Source of the DNA: an uncultured Prevotellaceae bacterium | GTDB taxonomy: Bacteria; Bacteroidota; Bacteroidia; Bacteroidales; Bacteroidaceae | NCBI GenBank assembly: GCA_902767775.1 | Contig: CACXIP010000003.1 | Coordinates: 62,001-126,000, forward strand | DNA length: 64,000 nt | Direction: 5' to 3' | In this document: in pieces, positions 37,736 to 47,065 of the stretch | Numbering within the stretch: position 1 is the stretch's first letter | How the letters are laid out: each line of letters opens with the position of its first letter | Position numbers and translations under genes: made by a program | The notes under the pieces: model-generated | The model's input: the letters and a program-made list of their open reading frames with translations, nothing else | The model's database searches: none | Told to the model about the DNA's origin: nothing

Positions 37736-40700
37736 TTATTCGTTCACAATCAGTTGGAGAGCCTTTCCCGTTGCCGAGAATTCAGGGGCATATGCACATT
37801 GTGCCTTGCATGTGCCGGTCTCATAGGTTCCATTTCTGTCGATATAGTATTCAGTCTCGATGATATGGGTTCCTTTTGGCATTTTGTTGAAGTAATATGC
37901 TGTGGTATAGTCCTTGGGGGCGATGTAATACCCGAAGTGGTAGCCCGACAGTTGGCTGACGGGTTCCATGCACGCTGCCCTTCTGTCGATAACCTCCACG
38001 AAGTCAAGGTCGCGCTCTGCCTTGATGGTCAGCCTTACGGTCACCTTGTCTCCCACCTTCAGACTTTGGCCCTGCGTTCTGATTTCCCTTTGCACCGACA
38101 GGCCTGAGGATGAATTCTCCACCTCGTCGGTCTTTTGCAGGAACTGTGCATAAAGAGCACCCCATGATGTGCCTTGTGATGTTTTCTCCACCTCAACCTT
38201 CTGTTTGTTGTCAGCCTTCATGGACGTCTTGACATATCCTATGCCGGCAGTTTCCTTGGAGGTCTCCACCTTCTGTCCGTCAACATAGATGACTGAGGCA
38301 ACCCCGCTGTCAAGCGCTTTGGTGTTGCCCTCCAGGAAGGCATATACGGCATCAACGCTGTTGATTGGCGTATCCCACATCTGCGCGCGTTTCTGCTGGA
38401 GCAGCCACAACCTCATTTCATTGACGAAGTCTGTCCGTTCGGGCCTGAGCATTTTGTATGCCTCTATCGCTGCTATCTCTGTAGGTATGTTGTAGCTGCA
38501 CCATGAGTAGTATGCTTTCCGGGTGTCGAAATAGCGCCCCATCTCAGGAGTGACCACCGAATATTGGTCGATGCTGGTGAGATACTCATCCGCCTTTGCC
38601 TTTTTGTTGAAATGGGCAAGGATGACAGCACTTCTTGACTTTCCGTAGATGGTGAAGTCCTGGGGTTTCTCGCTGAAGAGTCCGATGAGGAAATCGGCTG
38701 CCTTCTGCACATCGCTTTCAAGTTCTCTGCCATCAAGTGCCATGTTGTAGAGCACGCACAGTGCCATCTCACTCGGCATTTGTTTTTTGTAGCCTCTCTT
38801 CTGCTCTTTCTTGATATACTCCACTTCCTTGATGAGGAAATCACCCATGAAGTCATATGCCTTCTCAAGCATGTATCGGGTTTCATTCTGCTGCCCTATC
38901 ATCTTGTTGAGCCTGATGAACATCTCGCTCACGGATGTTGTCATATAGATGCTACCGGGCATGCCTTCCCACCATGACCACGAACCGTCTCCGTTCTGCA
39001 GTTCTTTGAGCTTGTCGAGTGCCATCGACAGTCGGTAGCTGATGGTCTGCTCATCGAAGTATTTCACCAGACTTCTCTTTTGGCTCGACTCTTTGTCTGC
39101 ATTGGGCACCCAAGGAGTCTCGTTGAGGAGCAGGTCTTTGAGTTCCTCATTCTTCTCCAAGTTGCTGGCCAGGCTGCCCAGCGAGTCGGTCTCCTCCCTC
39201 CATTTCATCACAGTCTGCTTGATAGAGGGAGTGATGTTCATCAGATACTGTCCGATGGCGTTTGCATAATATGATGTTGCCTGTGTGATGGCATTCTTGT
39301 CACTTCCTGCCGCCATGGTGGGCAAGGCTTGTATCATGAGCCAAGCAGGATTGTTGGTGTATTCGATGGTCAGTTTCGAGTCGCTGACACCTTTGGGGAA
39401 CAGTTTGGCAAGGTCGAAGGCTGACGTCTGCGGCTCCACCTGTGTGAATGGAAGCGTGCGTGTGACGAGTTCCATATTGGAGAGCACGGGCAGATAATGC
39501 TGCTCACCATCAGAAAATCCGTCTCCCACCGCCTTGATTCTGCAGACGAGGAGTCCCGGCAGCCCATCGGGTTGGTAGTCAAATGTCACTGCGTCTGTTT
39601 GGTTGGCTTCCGTATTGAAGTCGGTCGTCTTTGAGAAAACCACTTTCTCCGTCTCTGGGTCCACCAATTCCACCGTGGCTTTTCCTGCTATGGAGTGGTC
39701 GGATGTGTTGAATATGCGCGCCGTTATCTTGGTCTGGTCACCCAGCCTGACGAATCTTGGCATGTTGGGCACCACCATGATATCCTTCTTGGCGATTGCC
39801 TCTCCATTGATGCGGCCGTGGTTGATTTGGCGGTCGGTGGCGATACCCATCATTCGCCATGTGGTCACCGATTCAGGCAAGGTGAATTTCAATGCGATTC
39901 TTCCATCGGCGTCTGCTATGACCTGCGGCATGAATGCAGCGGTCTCATCAAGATTCTCTCTCAGTTGAGGTTCGGCAGTTCCTTTGTCTCCTTTCGCTTT
40001 TCCTTCGCCAGAAGCTGGTTGCTCCTTTTGCAAGGGGGATGCCATATCCAATGGAGCAGCTTCTTCTGTATCAGCCGCACTATTCATGGCACCCATCGGT
40101 ACCGCCGAGGCTTCTTCCAATGCCATTGGCATAGCACCTCCAATCAGGTTGGCATTCATCATTTTCCTGGAACCATATCGGTATACCCTACCTGACCAGA
40201 ATCGGAAGATGTCGTCATATTCAGTAAAAGAGAGATTAGGCACCTTGAGTGAGACAAACGGTTTCCTTCCACCGAGGTCAGCCGAACCGAAATAGAGATG
40301 ATTCCAAGAGGTGCTCGGCAATGATACACGGATACGGTCGTCGAACCACCAGTAATGGTCTTCGATTTGGTCGAGCGACTTGTCATAGATGGTCGCCAGC
40401 AGATGTGCATCGGCTGGTGAACCATCAGGATAGGTGGCTTTCAGTATCCATTCCTCCTGCTGTCCGGGAGTCAGTCTGTCGCGGAATGTCTCCCATTTCA
40501 GTATGATGCGCTTGTCGGGCATGGGGCGTTGTATACGCTGCGTATGCGAGTACACCTCTCCATTTCTCACCCATGCGAAAGTGAGCAGCACGCCATTGCC
40601 ATATTCCTTGCGGTATTGCCATGTTCTCGTCTGATTGGAGTTGCTCAATGTGAATGTACCCTGTTCCAGCACCTTGTCATCGGCAAAAACATTGTAGAAC

Positions 40701-43246
40701 ACCACTTGGTCGGGGTCTGAGGTTCCCACCTGTACCTTTACCTGCGAGTCGTTGTCTGCAAACTGGTAGGCGGATGTCTGAAACCAGTCGTGCGTCTCTA
40801 TGCATGGTTTCTTGTCCTCATAGGAGAACAGTATGATTTCACGCTTCACGGTGTCGCCTTGGCATATCGCCTTGATGGTATGCTTTCCCGACTTGGCCAG
40901 TGCGCCATCCTTCGGCAATTCTGTCTTCACATTGGTCTTGGCGGCATATCCTTTTGGGTCATCGTCGATGAAGTAGGTCACGTCGCCATCTATCTCATCG
41001 CCTGCATTGTTGAGCAACGAGAAGGAAACGGTGCCCAATTTCTCACGTTCCGATACGGATGGGAGACTGAAATTGAATGCCGTCAGTTTTCTGCTAATGG
41101 GCAGCGACAACTCACCCTCGTGCGTCTCACCTCCCAGGTCGGTGACCGAGGCGTTGACTACGATTTCATAGAATCGGTTTCTCCAGTCATCCTCATCATC
41201 GGCATCCACATTGGCGGGCAACGCTATAGGCACTCTCATGGTAAAAGCTCCGTCATTGTCGGTGACGACGCTGTCCTGGAGCAACATCTCGTTTTCGCCG
41301 GAACTGCTTCTCCACCACCACGAGGCACTTCTTCGTTCCACCTCATAGGCCACCTTTGCTCCTTGCACGGGCACACCGGAATAGGTGCGGGCATATCCCT
41401 TGAGGGTAAGCGTGTCTCCATCTTTGTAAGCTTCCTTGACCACAGGCATCTCTACCTCGAATGTCGGACGTTTGTATTCCTCCACCCTGAACGACTCCCT
41501 GCTTCCTCCTGCATTGACGGAGAATGTACCTGTCAGTCCCGACTGGGGCAGGACAAAGTCGGCGGCAGCCTTTCCGAAACTGTCGGTGACCACCTCGCGC
41601 TGGTCTATCTCTTTGTTGTTGGCATCACGCAGGACGACGGTGAGTTTCTGTCCCTCCAACGCCTTTGCCTCCAAACCGCCCTTGACGGAGAATTTGATGA
41701 CACCTACATGCACGGTTTGTCCGGGTCGGTAGATGCTTCTGTCGGTGAACAGCTGAACCGCTGTCAGGTCCCTCACACTGTTGAATGAGTAGTTCGACAT
41801 CCACATCGACTGGTCAGGACAAAACTTGTCGTTGTCTGTATACAGGTAATACGTCCCGCTGGAATATCGTCCATCCTGGTTTTTGACCACGGTGTCACCT
41901 TTCGGTCCCAGATGGATGAGTGTGTCTTTTTTGTAGGACTCAATCCTAAGCTTTGCGTCCTTCAATGGCTGTCCTGTCGTGGCGCTCACAGCGACAAACC
42001 TCGTCTGATTACCCGGCATGGGCTGTGCCAGCAGGTAGACGTCAGAGACATAGAACAGTGTTCTTGCGGTGGAGATGTTTTTCTCGTTGGTGTCAAACTC
42101 AGCGAGATACATGCCTCTCTCCAAGGGCTTCAGGATGATGCTGTCTTTGAACGACTCATAGTCTGGATGATGTTCAAATTGCTTGCCCACCTTGAATGTC
42201 GTCCCGCTGATGATGGCTTTCTGTACCGCAGCGAGGATCTTCTGGTCATAAAGCGAATAGTCTTTCCTTGGGTCCAGGTTAACTTTCGACACCGTCATGG
42301 TCATCGAAGACAGGTGCCTCAGGTTCAGTTTGATGCACCTTTCCTGATTGGGCCTCACCACGATGGAACCGAAATCGAGCGAGAATTGGGGCTGTATGAT
42401 AGACTGCCTTGAGTTTTTAAGCCGGTTGATACGGGGCCATTCGCCCCATTTCCCGGTGGCCTCGTCTATCCACTTGATTCGCAGTTCGTCATTCACATCC
42501 GACGCCTCCTCAAGAAACTCGTATTTCACGAGCGCCAGCTCTCCTGCCACCTTCAGGTCTTTGTATTTGTCTATCATCTGCTCCACCAGCCTGAGATATT
42601 CCGAGTTGGCGGCTTTCTTCACATAGTCGTCTGCCTTCTCCCTGAGCATGAAAGCAGCGGCAACACATGCTGCCTCACGTCTGCCGTGGGTGTCGTAGTA
42701 ATCATAGAGCATGGAGAGGTCACCAGCCTGGAAAGCGAGCACGCTGAGCAGGTCGTCATCAAACAACTTGCTGTCATTGTTCAGTACGAGCAACGGGGTC
42801 CATCCGCTTGTCTTGGCTGATGCCAACAAGTCGGGATTGGAGAGCGACTGTTTGAAATATTCCTTGCTTATGGCTTCGTAGTTCTCATCCAATGATGGGT
42901 TTTCCTTGTAAACGGTTCCCAGGACCGACTGATATACCGCTGCAAGAAGAGGTTTCTTCTTGCTGATGGACTTCTCTTGCTCCACAAGCCTTTCCACTTC
43001 TGGCTGAAGCGAATCGGGGGTCACCGACGTGACGGCTTCTATTTTCCTCAACTGTGCCTTCAGCAGATGGCCAAAGCTGTTCTCCTTTTTGGCTTTGCTG
43101 ATGATATTGTCCAAATTTTCTGCCATGGTCTTCGGCTGGTCGAGGGCCTCGGCCTCCTCCACCTGCTTCCATAGCGCTTCAAAACTCTGAGACATCATAT
43201 CTATAGGCATAAAAAAGAAGATGATAATCCAAATCCAATTTCTCAT
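37736..43246 (-). CDS. Alpha-2-macroglobulin-like protein without a thioester
   Basis: A 1836-residue exported protein with macroglobulin-type domains: signal peptide 1-18, helical N-terminal part, MG2 domain around LFTDRSIYRPGQTVHVGVIK, the alpha-2-macroglobulin core around MPQVIADADGRIALKFTLPE and WRMMGIATD, and a helical toroid around LQNGDGSWSWWEGM. In homologues that trap proteases the toroid carries a CxEQ thioester. Here the matching site reads AAGSDKNAITQA, with no cysteine, so covalent trapping is unlikely. The frame is open 67 codons upstream, but that stretch lacks a signal peptide and a -7 promoter element lies in it, so the start at 43246 was chosen. Confidence 0.88.
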   Translation of the reverse strand: MRNWIWIIIFFFMPIDMMSQSFEALWKQVEEAEALDQPKTMAENLDNIISKAKKENSFGHLLKAQLRKIEAVTSVTPDSLQPEVERLVEQEKSISKKKPLLAAVYQSVLGTVYKENPSLDENYEAISKEYFKQSLSNPDLLASAKTSGWTPLLVLNNDSKLFDDDLLSVLAFQAGDLSMLYDYYDTHGRREAACVAAAFMLREKADDYVKKAANSEYLRLVEQMIDKYKDLKVAGELALVKYEFLEEASDVNDELRIKWIDEATGKWGEWPRINRLKNSRQSIIQPQFSLDFGSIVVRPNQERCIKLNLRHLSSMTMTVSKVNLDPRKDYSLYDQKILAAVQKAIISGTTFKVGKQFEHHPDYESFKDSIILKPLERGMYLAEFDTNEKNISTARTLFYVSDVYLLAQPMPGNQTRFVAVSATTGQPLKDAKLRIESYKKDTLIHLGPKGDTVVKNQDGRYSSGTYYLYTDNDKFCPDQSMWMSNYSFNSVRDLTAVQLFTDRSIYRPGQTVHVGVIKFSVKGGLEAKALEGQKLTVVLRDANNKEIDQREVVTDSFGKAAADFVLPQSGLTGTFSVNAGGSRESFRVEEYKRPTFEVEMPVVKEAYKDGDTLTLKGYARTYSGVPVQGAKVAYEVERRSASWWWRSSSGENEMLLQDSVVTDNDGAFTMRVPIALPANVDADDEDDWRNRFYEIVVNASVTDLGGETHEGELSLPISRKLTAFNFSLPSVSEREKLGTVSFSLLNNAGDEIDGDVTYFIDDDPKGYAAKTNVKTELPKDGALAKSGKHTIKAICQGDTVKREIILFSYEDKKPCIETHDWFQTSAYQFADNDSQVKVQVGTSDPDQVVFYNVFADDKVLEQGTFTLSNSNQTRTWQYRKEYGNGVLLTFAWVRNGEVYSHTQRIQRPMPDKRIILKWETFRDRLTPGQQEEWILKATYPDGSPADAHLLATIYDKSLDQIEDHYWWFDDRIRVSLPSTSWNHLYFGSADLGGRKPFVSLKVPNLSFTEYDDIFRFWSGRVYRYGSRKMMNANLIGGAMPMALEEASAVPMGAMNSAADTEEAAPLDMASPLQKEQPASGEGKAKGDKGTAEPQLRENLDETAAFMPQVIADADGRIALKFTLPESVTTWRMMGIATDRQINHGRINGEAIAKKDIMVVPNMPRFVRLGDQTKITARIFNTSDHSIAGKATVELVDPETEKVVFSKTTDFNTEANQTDAVTFDYQPDGLPGLLVCRIKAVGDGFSDGEQHYLPVLSNMELVTRTLPFTQVEPQTSAFDLAKLFPKGVSDSKLTIEYTNNPAWLMIQALPTMAAGSDKNAITQATSYYANAIGQYLMNITPSIKQTVMKWREETDSLGSLASNLEKNEELKDLLLNETPWVPNADKESSQKRSLVKYFDEQTISYRLSMALDKLKELQNGDGSWSWWEGMPGSIYMTTSVSEMFIRLNKMIGQQNETRYMLEKAYDFMGDFLIKEVEYIKKEQKRGYKKQMPSEMALCVLYNMALDGRELESDVQKAADFLIGLFSEKPQDFTIYGKSRSAVILAHFNKKAKADEYLTSIDQYSVVTPEMGRYFDTRKAYYSWCSYNIPTEIAAIEAYKMLRPERTDFVNEMRLWLLQQKRAQMWDTPINSVDAVYAFLEGNTKALDSGVASVIYVDGQKVETSKETAGIGYVKTSMKADNKQKVEVEKTSQGTSWGALYAQFLQKTDEVENSSSGLSVQREIRTQGQSLKVGDKVTVRLTIKAERDLDFVEVIDRRAACMEPVSQLSGYHFGYYIAPKDYTTAYYFNKMPKGTHIIETEYYIDRNGTYETGTCKAQCAYAPEFSATGKALQLIVNE

Positions 43247-43284
43247 TATTTGCGTAGTATTTTTGGTATTACCCAAAATCGGTA

Positions 43285-43292
43285 CAAAAATA
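43285..43292 (-). promoter_or_regulatory. Promoter -7 element of the macroglobulin-meaB-ispH operon
   Basis: Minus strand TATTTTTG, about 39 bases before the chosen start codon. It lies inside the extended open frame, supporting the later start. No -33 box at the right spacing. Confidence 0.45.
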
Positions 43293-43421
43293 CTAAAAAA
43301 AGCACGAAAACGAGCATGAACCCGAGGGAAAAAACCGCTTTTTAAATAATATTTATAATAAACAATGTTTCTATTAAAAAATTGAAACTTGCAGTCATGG
43401 CTGTGCCACTGGATGGCAAAA

Positions 43422-44726
43422 CTACGATTTTTTATAACATTTTGCAAAAATGGCTGTCTGCACGATGCCCCTTACTGCCAGATAGGTGACGAAGGCTAAC
43501 CACAGCGCATGATTTTGCCATTCCCCAGCGCCGAATAGGAAAATGGCGAAAAACACCAATGTGGCGATGAACGACGACAAGAGCATTCCCTTAGTGGCGG
43601 TGATGCCGATGAAGATGCCATCCCAGATAAATGCTGCCACACCTGCCAAAGGTACGGCCATCGCCCATGGAAAGTATGGTTTCGCAGCTTCCACCACAGG
43701 GGTCTCATCGGTGAGCAAACCAAGAAACCACTGACCTCCAACAGCATACAACGTAGTAAACAACAGCGCCACAGCGATGCCCCAGACAAACACTCTTCTT
43801 GTTGTCTGTCGGAATGCCACCTGATTGTCGGCTCCATAGTATTTGCCGCACAACGCCTCTCCGGCAAAAGCAAAGCCGTCAAGAAAATAGGAGAAGAGGA
43901 TGTACAGTTGCGTTAGCAGGGTGTTGACCGCCAAAATCAGCGTTCCCTGCCTGGCTCCTGCCGACAGGAAAAACAGATTGACCGCAACCAGGCAGAGGGT
44001 GCGTAGGAAGATGTCGGAATTGACTCTGAAAAAGTTCAACATTTTTTGCCAATCCATCACACGTTTCCACTGAGTGTATTTCCCCAGTCTGGCATAATAA
44101 ATGATGAGCAGCGCCACAGCAAGGGCCACACCCGCATACTGCGCCACCACAGTGCCCCATGCCACGCCTCTCACCTGCATCCCAAGGCCATAGACGAAAA
44201 AGACACTCGCCGCGATGTTGACCACATTCTGGGTGATGGAGATGACCATGGGCAACCTGGTGTTCTGCATGCCAATCAACCACCCCGTCAGCGCATAAAG
44301 GGTGAGCATGGCTGGCGCTCCCCACACACAGATACCGAAATAGGTGGTGACCAACTGCCTGATGTTTTCCTCCGGTGCAATGACGGCAAAGGCAAGCTGT
44401 CTGATGGGCACCTGCATGACGATGATGGTGAGCGCCACTATCCACCCCACGACGATGGAGCGTGCAAGCAACAGCGTCACTTCGGTCAGGTCACGCTTTC
44501 CCAATGCCTGCGACGTCATGCCGCTGGTCCCCATCCTGAGAAATCCGAAAATCCAATAGAGGATGTTGAATATCATCGCACCCACCGATATGGCACCGAT
44601 ATAGGCCGCACTTCCCATGTGCCCCATGATGGCAACATCCACCAGTCCGAGCAGCGGCACGGTGATGTTGGATACGATAGATGGAATCGCGAGACGCAAA
44701 ATCTGTCGGTCGCGATTGTTCATCAT
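43422..44726 (-). CDS. MATE family efflux transporter
   Basis: A 434-residue inner-membrane exporter with 12 predicted helices, of the DinF-like branch of the multidrug and toxin extrusion family (start RQILRLAIPSIVSNITVPLLG; second-half repeat near FLRTLCLVAVNLFFLS). The substrate is unknown. Last gene of the small protein/ECF sigma/alcohol dehydrogenase transcript, 31 bases after the dehydrogenase stop. Confidence 0.92.
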   Translation of the reverse strand: MMNNRDRQILRLAIPSIVSNITVPLLGLVDVAIMGHMGSAAYIGAISVGAMIFNILYWIFGFLRMGTSGMTSQALGKRDLTEVTLLLARSIVVGWIVALTIIVMQVPIRQLAFAVIAPEENIRQLVTTYFGICVWGAPAMLTLYALTGWLIGMQNTRLPMVISITQNVVNIAASVFFVYGLGMQVRGVAWGTVVAQYAGVALAVALLIIYYARLGKYTQWKRVMDWQKMLNFFRVNSDIFLRTLCLVAVNLFFLSAGARQGTLILAVNTLLTQLYILFSYFLDGFAFAGEALCGKYYGADNQVAFRQTTRRVFVWGIAVALLFTTLYAVGGQWFLGLLTDETPVVEAAKPYFPWAMAVPLAGVAAFIWDGIFIGITATKGMLLSSFIATLVFFAIFLFGAGEWQNHALWLAFVTYLAVRGIVQTAIFAKCYKKS

Positions 44727-44757
44727 ATTTTTAAGATGTGTTCTGTTGGTTGAATGA

Positions 44758-45939
44758 TTATCTTGCCATGCGGTAGATGCTCACCATATCCTCCCTTTGG
44801 AGAACGCAGATGTTGCCAAGCGTCATTTGCCCGTCGTGGCTTGCCCTTCTCGCCATCTCCTCGATTTCCTCATCGGTGATATCCCGCCCGAGGAGCTCAT
44901 GGATACTGGTGGGCATGCCGAGCAGCCTGAAAAACCGCTCCACCGCCTCGATACCCTTCTCGGCTGTCCTTTTCCTGTCGGTGAAGTCATTCTCCACACC
45001 CATCACATTGACGGCAAAGCGGGCGAAGCGCGACTCATGGCCCGGCATCACAAACCTGGCCCAACTTCCCCAGAGGGCGGCCAGTCCGGCTCCATGGGTG
45101 ACGTCAAACATCGCGCTCAGCTCATGCTCCAGCTTGTGCGTGGCGAAGTCTTTGGCAGTGCCACACTCCATCAGGTCGTTGTGCGAGAGACTTCCCGCCC
45201 ACATGATTTGTGCGCGGTTGCGGTAATCCTCCGGATTCTTCATCACCTCAAGGGCGCTTTCCTTCACGGTCCTCAGCAGAGCCTCGGCGATGGCGTCGGT
45301 GAGCGTCATGTCGTCATACATGGTGAAATAGCGCTCCATGGTGTGCATCATGATATCCGTGGCTCCGGCCGCTGTCTGATAGGGCGGCAAGGTGAAGGTG
45401 CGCACCGGGTTCATGATGCAGAACTTGCATCTGCACAGGTTGTTGTTGAATCCACGCTTGTCGTTGTTGGCATCGTTGGTGATAACACAGCTGTTGCTCA
45501 TCTCCGAACCGGCTGCCGGGATGGTGAGCACGGCTCCGATGGGAAGGCACGACTTGGGCACAGCCTTTCCTGCCCAGAAGTCCCACGGCTCCCCTTCATA
45601 GCCTACGCCATAACCTATGGCCTTGGCGGAGTCGATGACGCTTCCCCCGCCCACTGCGAGGATGAAGTCCACACCCTGCTCGCGGCATAGGCGTATGCCT
45701 TCCTTCACAAGCGACAGCCTGGGATTGGGCACCACGCCACCAAGGCAGACGAATGCGATTCCCTCTGCGTCGAGCAAAGCCATCATCTTGTCGAGCAGTC
45801 CCGACTTTTTAGCACTCTGCCCCCCGAAATGCAGGAGCACCTTGTTTCCGTTGTATTTTCTGACGAGCTGCGCCACTTGCTCCTCAGCCTGTCTGCCGAA
45901 CACAATCTCTGTAGGCGCGTAGAAGTTGAAATCTTTCAT
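44758..45939 (-). CDS. Iron-containing alcohol dehydrogenase
   Basis: A 393-residue NAD(P)H-dependent enzyme of the group III alcohol dehydrogenases, closest in pattern to butanol dehydrogenase/YqhD (start FNFYAPTEIVFG). It shows the nucleotide-binding GGGSVIDSAKAIGYG (residues about 97-111) and metal ligands in ATDIMMHTMERYF and THGAGLAALWGSWARF. It may reduce aldehydes, a detoxifying or fermentative role; the substrate is not determined. It starts 3 bases after an ECF sigma factor gene, which could couple its expression to a stress signal. Confidence 0.93.
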   Translation of the reverse strand: MKDFNFYAPTEIVFGRQAEEQVAQLVRKYNGNKVLLHFGGQSAKKSGLLDKMMALLDAEGIAFVCLGGVVPNPRLSLVKEGIRLCREQGVDFILAVGGGSVIDSAKAIGYGVGYEGEPWDFWAGKAVPKSCLPIGAVLTIPAAGSEMSNSCVITNDANNDKRGFNNNLCRCKFCIMNPVRTFTLPPYQTAAGATDIMMHTMERYFTMYDDMTLTDAIAEALLRTVKESALEVMKNPEDYRNRAQIMWAGSLSHNDLMECGTAKDFATHKLEHELSAMFDVTHGAGLAALWGSWARFVMPGHESRFARFAVNVMGVENDFTDRKRTAEKGIEAVERFFRLLGMPTSIHELLGRDITDEEIEEMARRASHDGQMTLGNICVLQREDMVSIYRMAR

Positions 45940-45942
45940 AGG

Positions 45943-46488
45943 TTATTGGTGTTTTTTCACATAATCGGTCACTTTCTGCATGGCGATATGATACGAGGCC
46001 TTCAGAGCTCCTTCTGTGGTGTTGAGCACCTTGCTCATCTCGCCATACTTCATATTGTCAAAATACCTGAGCGTGAACACAGTTCGCTGCACATCAGGCA
46101 GCAAGGCTATCGCCTCCTGGAGGATGGCCTGTGCCCGGTCGCCGTCAAAAAACTCGTCGGCCATGAGCATATTCGCCACCCCAGCTGCCTCATCCACGCT
46201 GAGGTCCTGCATGTTCTTGCGTTTCCTGATGAAGTCGAGAGATTCGTTGATGGCTATCCTGTACAGCCAAGTCGATATTTTGGAAAGTTGCCTGAAGTCA
46301 GCGAGGTTGACCCACGCCTTGATAAAAGTATTCTGCAACACATCATCGGCATCATCGTGGTTGAGCACGATGTGCCTGATTTTCCAATATAAGGTTTCAC
46401 TGTATTTGCTGACAATCAACTCAAACGCCTTCCTCTGTGTGCTGGGGTCGGCGAGCTGCCTGAGGATGTCTTTCTCATCGATGGCCAT
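45943..46488 (-). CDS. ECF RNA polymerase sigma factor
   Basis: A 181-residue sigma-70 family protein of the extracytoplasmic-function type. Region 2 (DDADDVLQNTFIKAWVNL, FRQLSKISTWLYRIAINESL) lies at about 46-95 and region 4 (LLPDVQRTVFTLRYFDNMKY with a helix-turn-helix up to about residue 170) at the C-terminus. No anti-sigma gene (FecR-like or zinc-binding) is adjacent; the only neighbour upstream is a 102-residue exported protein (18-base gap). Its target promoters are unknown, but autoregulation of this operon is plausible. Confidence 0.93.
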   Translation of the reverse strand: MAIDEKDILRQLADPSTQRKAFELIVSKYSETLYWKIRHIVLNHDDADDVLQNTFIKAWVNLADFRQLSKISTWLYRIAINESLDFIRKRKNMQDLSVDEAAGVANMLMADEFFDGDRAQAILQEAIALLPDVQRTVFTLRYFDNMKYGEMSKVLNTTEGALKASYHIAMQKVTDYVKKHQ

Positions 46489-46506
46489 TCAGCCTTTCTT
46501 TGTAGG

Positions 46507-46815
46507 CTACTTGATGTAGATTTTCCTGACCACCTTGCCCACTTTCACGATGTAGCATCCCTTAGGCAAGTTGATCTCCACTTTCTTGTCCTGACCTTCT
46601 ATCTTGACGCTCATGAGCTTCATTCCAGTCACGTTATAGACGTGCATCACCTGCCCGTTGGCACCAGTCACATGGATGGTCGACTCGGTGACGGCTACGT
46701 TGATGGTCTGAATATCAGTGTCAATGATTTCAATAGAAGTATCAGCCACTGCGACGACTGGAACGGCTGCCCCCATCGCCACAGCAAAGATAAATGCGAG
46801 TATTTTATTGGTCAT
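46507..46815 (-). CDS. Small exported protein with sorting-like C-terminus
   Basis: A 102-residue protein with a signal peptide (residues 1-25, ending AVADT-like) and a single beta-rich domain whose end (MHVYNVTGMKLMSVK and LPKGCYIVKVGKVVRKIYIK) matches the type IX C-terminal sorting pattern seen also in the C10 protease of this window. There is almost no cargo in front of that domain. It is the first gene before an ECF sigma factor and shares its transcript. What it does is unknown; it might be a signal peptide-like reporter of secretion, which is speculation. Confidence 0.82.
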   Translation of the reverse strand: MTNKILAFIFAVAMGAAVPVVAVADTSIEIIDTDIQTINVAVTESTIHVTGANGQVMHVYNVTGMKLMSVKIEGQDKKVEINLPKGCYIVKVGKVVRKIYIK

Positions 46816-46841
46816 AAGCGCTTATTTTTATTGTCGACATG

Positions 46842-46849
46842 CAAATATA
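46842..46849 (-). promoter_or_regulatory. Promoter -7 element of the ECF sigma operon
   Basis: Minus strand TATATTTG matches TAnnTTTG, 27 bases before the start of the small exported protein. No -33 box was recognised. Confidence 0.45.
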
Positions 46850-46957
46850 GTCATTTTTTCCAAGATTGTTATGATTAATGTAATCTCGCGGTTGATAATT
46901 AATGATTTTTAACGTTAATATTTTAATATTGCATCTGTTTTATCGTTGAAATAGCAT

Positions 46958-46965
46958 TAACTTTG
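46958..46965 (+). promoter_or_regulatory. Promoter -7 element of the isochorismatase gene
   Basis: TAACTTTG matches TAnnTTTG. A transcript would begin near 46972, just before the tandem nonamers, which would therefore lie in the RNA leader. Confidence 0.5.
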
Positions 46966-46988
46966 CACACCGATAATATCAGATGTTG

Positions 46989-47039
46989 TCTGACTCGTCT
47001 GACTCGTCTGACTCGTCTGACTTGTTTGACTCGTCCGAC
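46989..47039 (+). repeat. Tandem nonamer TCTGACTCG in the leader of the isochorismatase gene
   Basis: Three exact copies of TCTGACTCG (46989-47015), two with one change each (47016-47033) and a partial sixth copy. It ends 26 bases before the ATG. The copy number is likely variable between strains because such tracts slip. Confidence 0.9.
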
Positions 47040-47065
47040 AAAACAATTTAAACAAAAAGCGAAAG

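Noticed and set aside
40790-41788. 332-codon plus-strand open frame opposite the macroglobulin-like gene
   Set aside because: Antisense to a strong gene; composition mirrors its codon bias.
43247-43447. N-terminal extension of the macroglobulin-like protein
   Set aside because: The 67 extra codons lack a signal peptide and contain a promoter element; the signal peptide starts at 43246.
44797-45690. 297-codon plus-strand frame opposite the alcohol dehydrogenase
   Set aside because: Shadow frame, histidine-rich translation without family character.
46989-47039. CRISPR array
   Set aside because: Nine-base units directly joined, no spacers and no cas genes.
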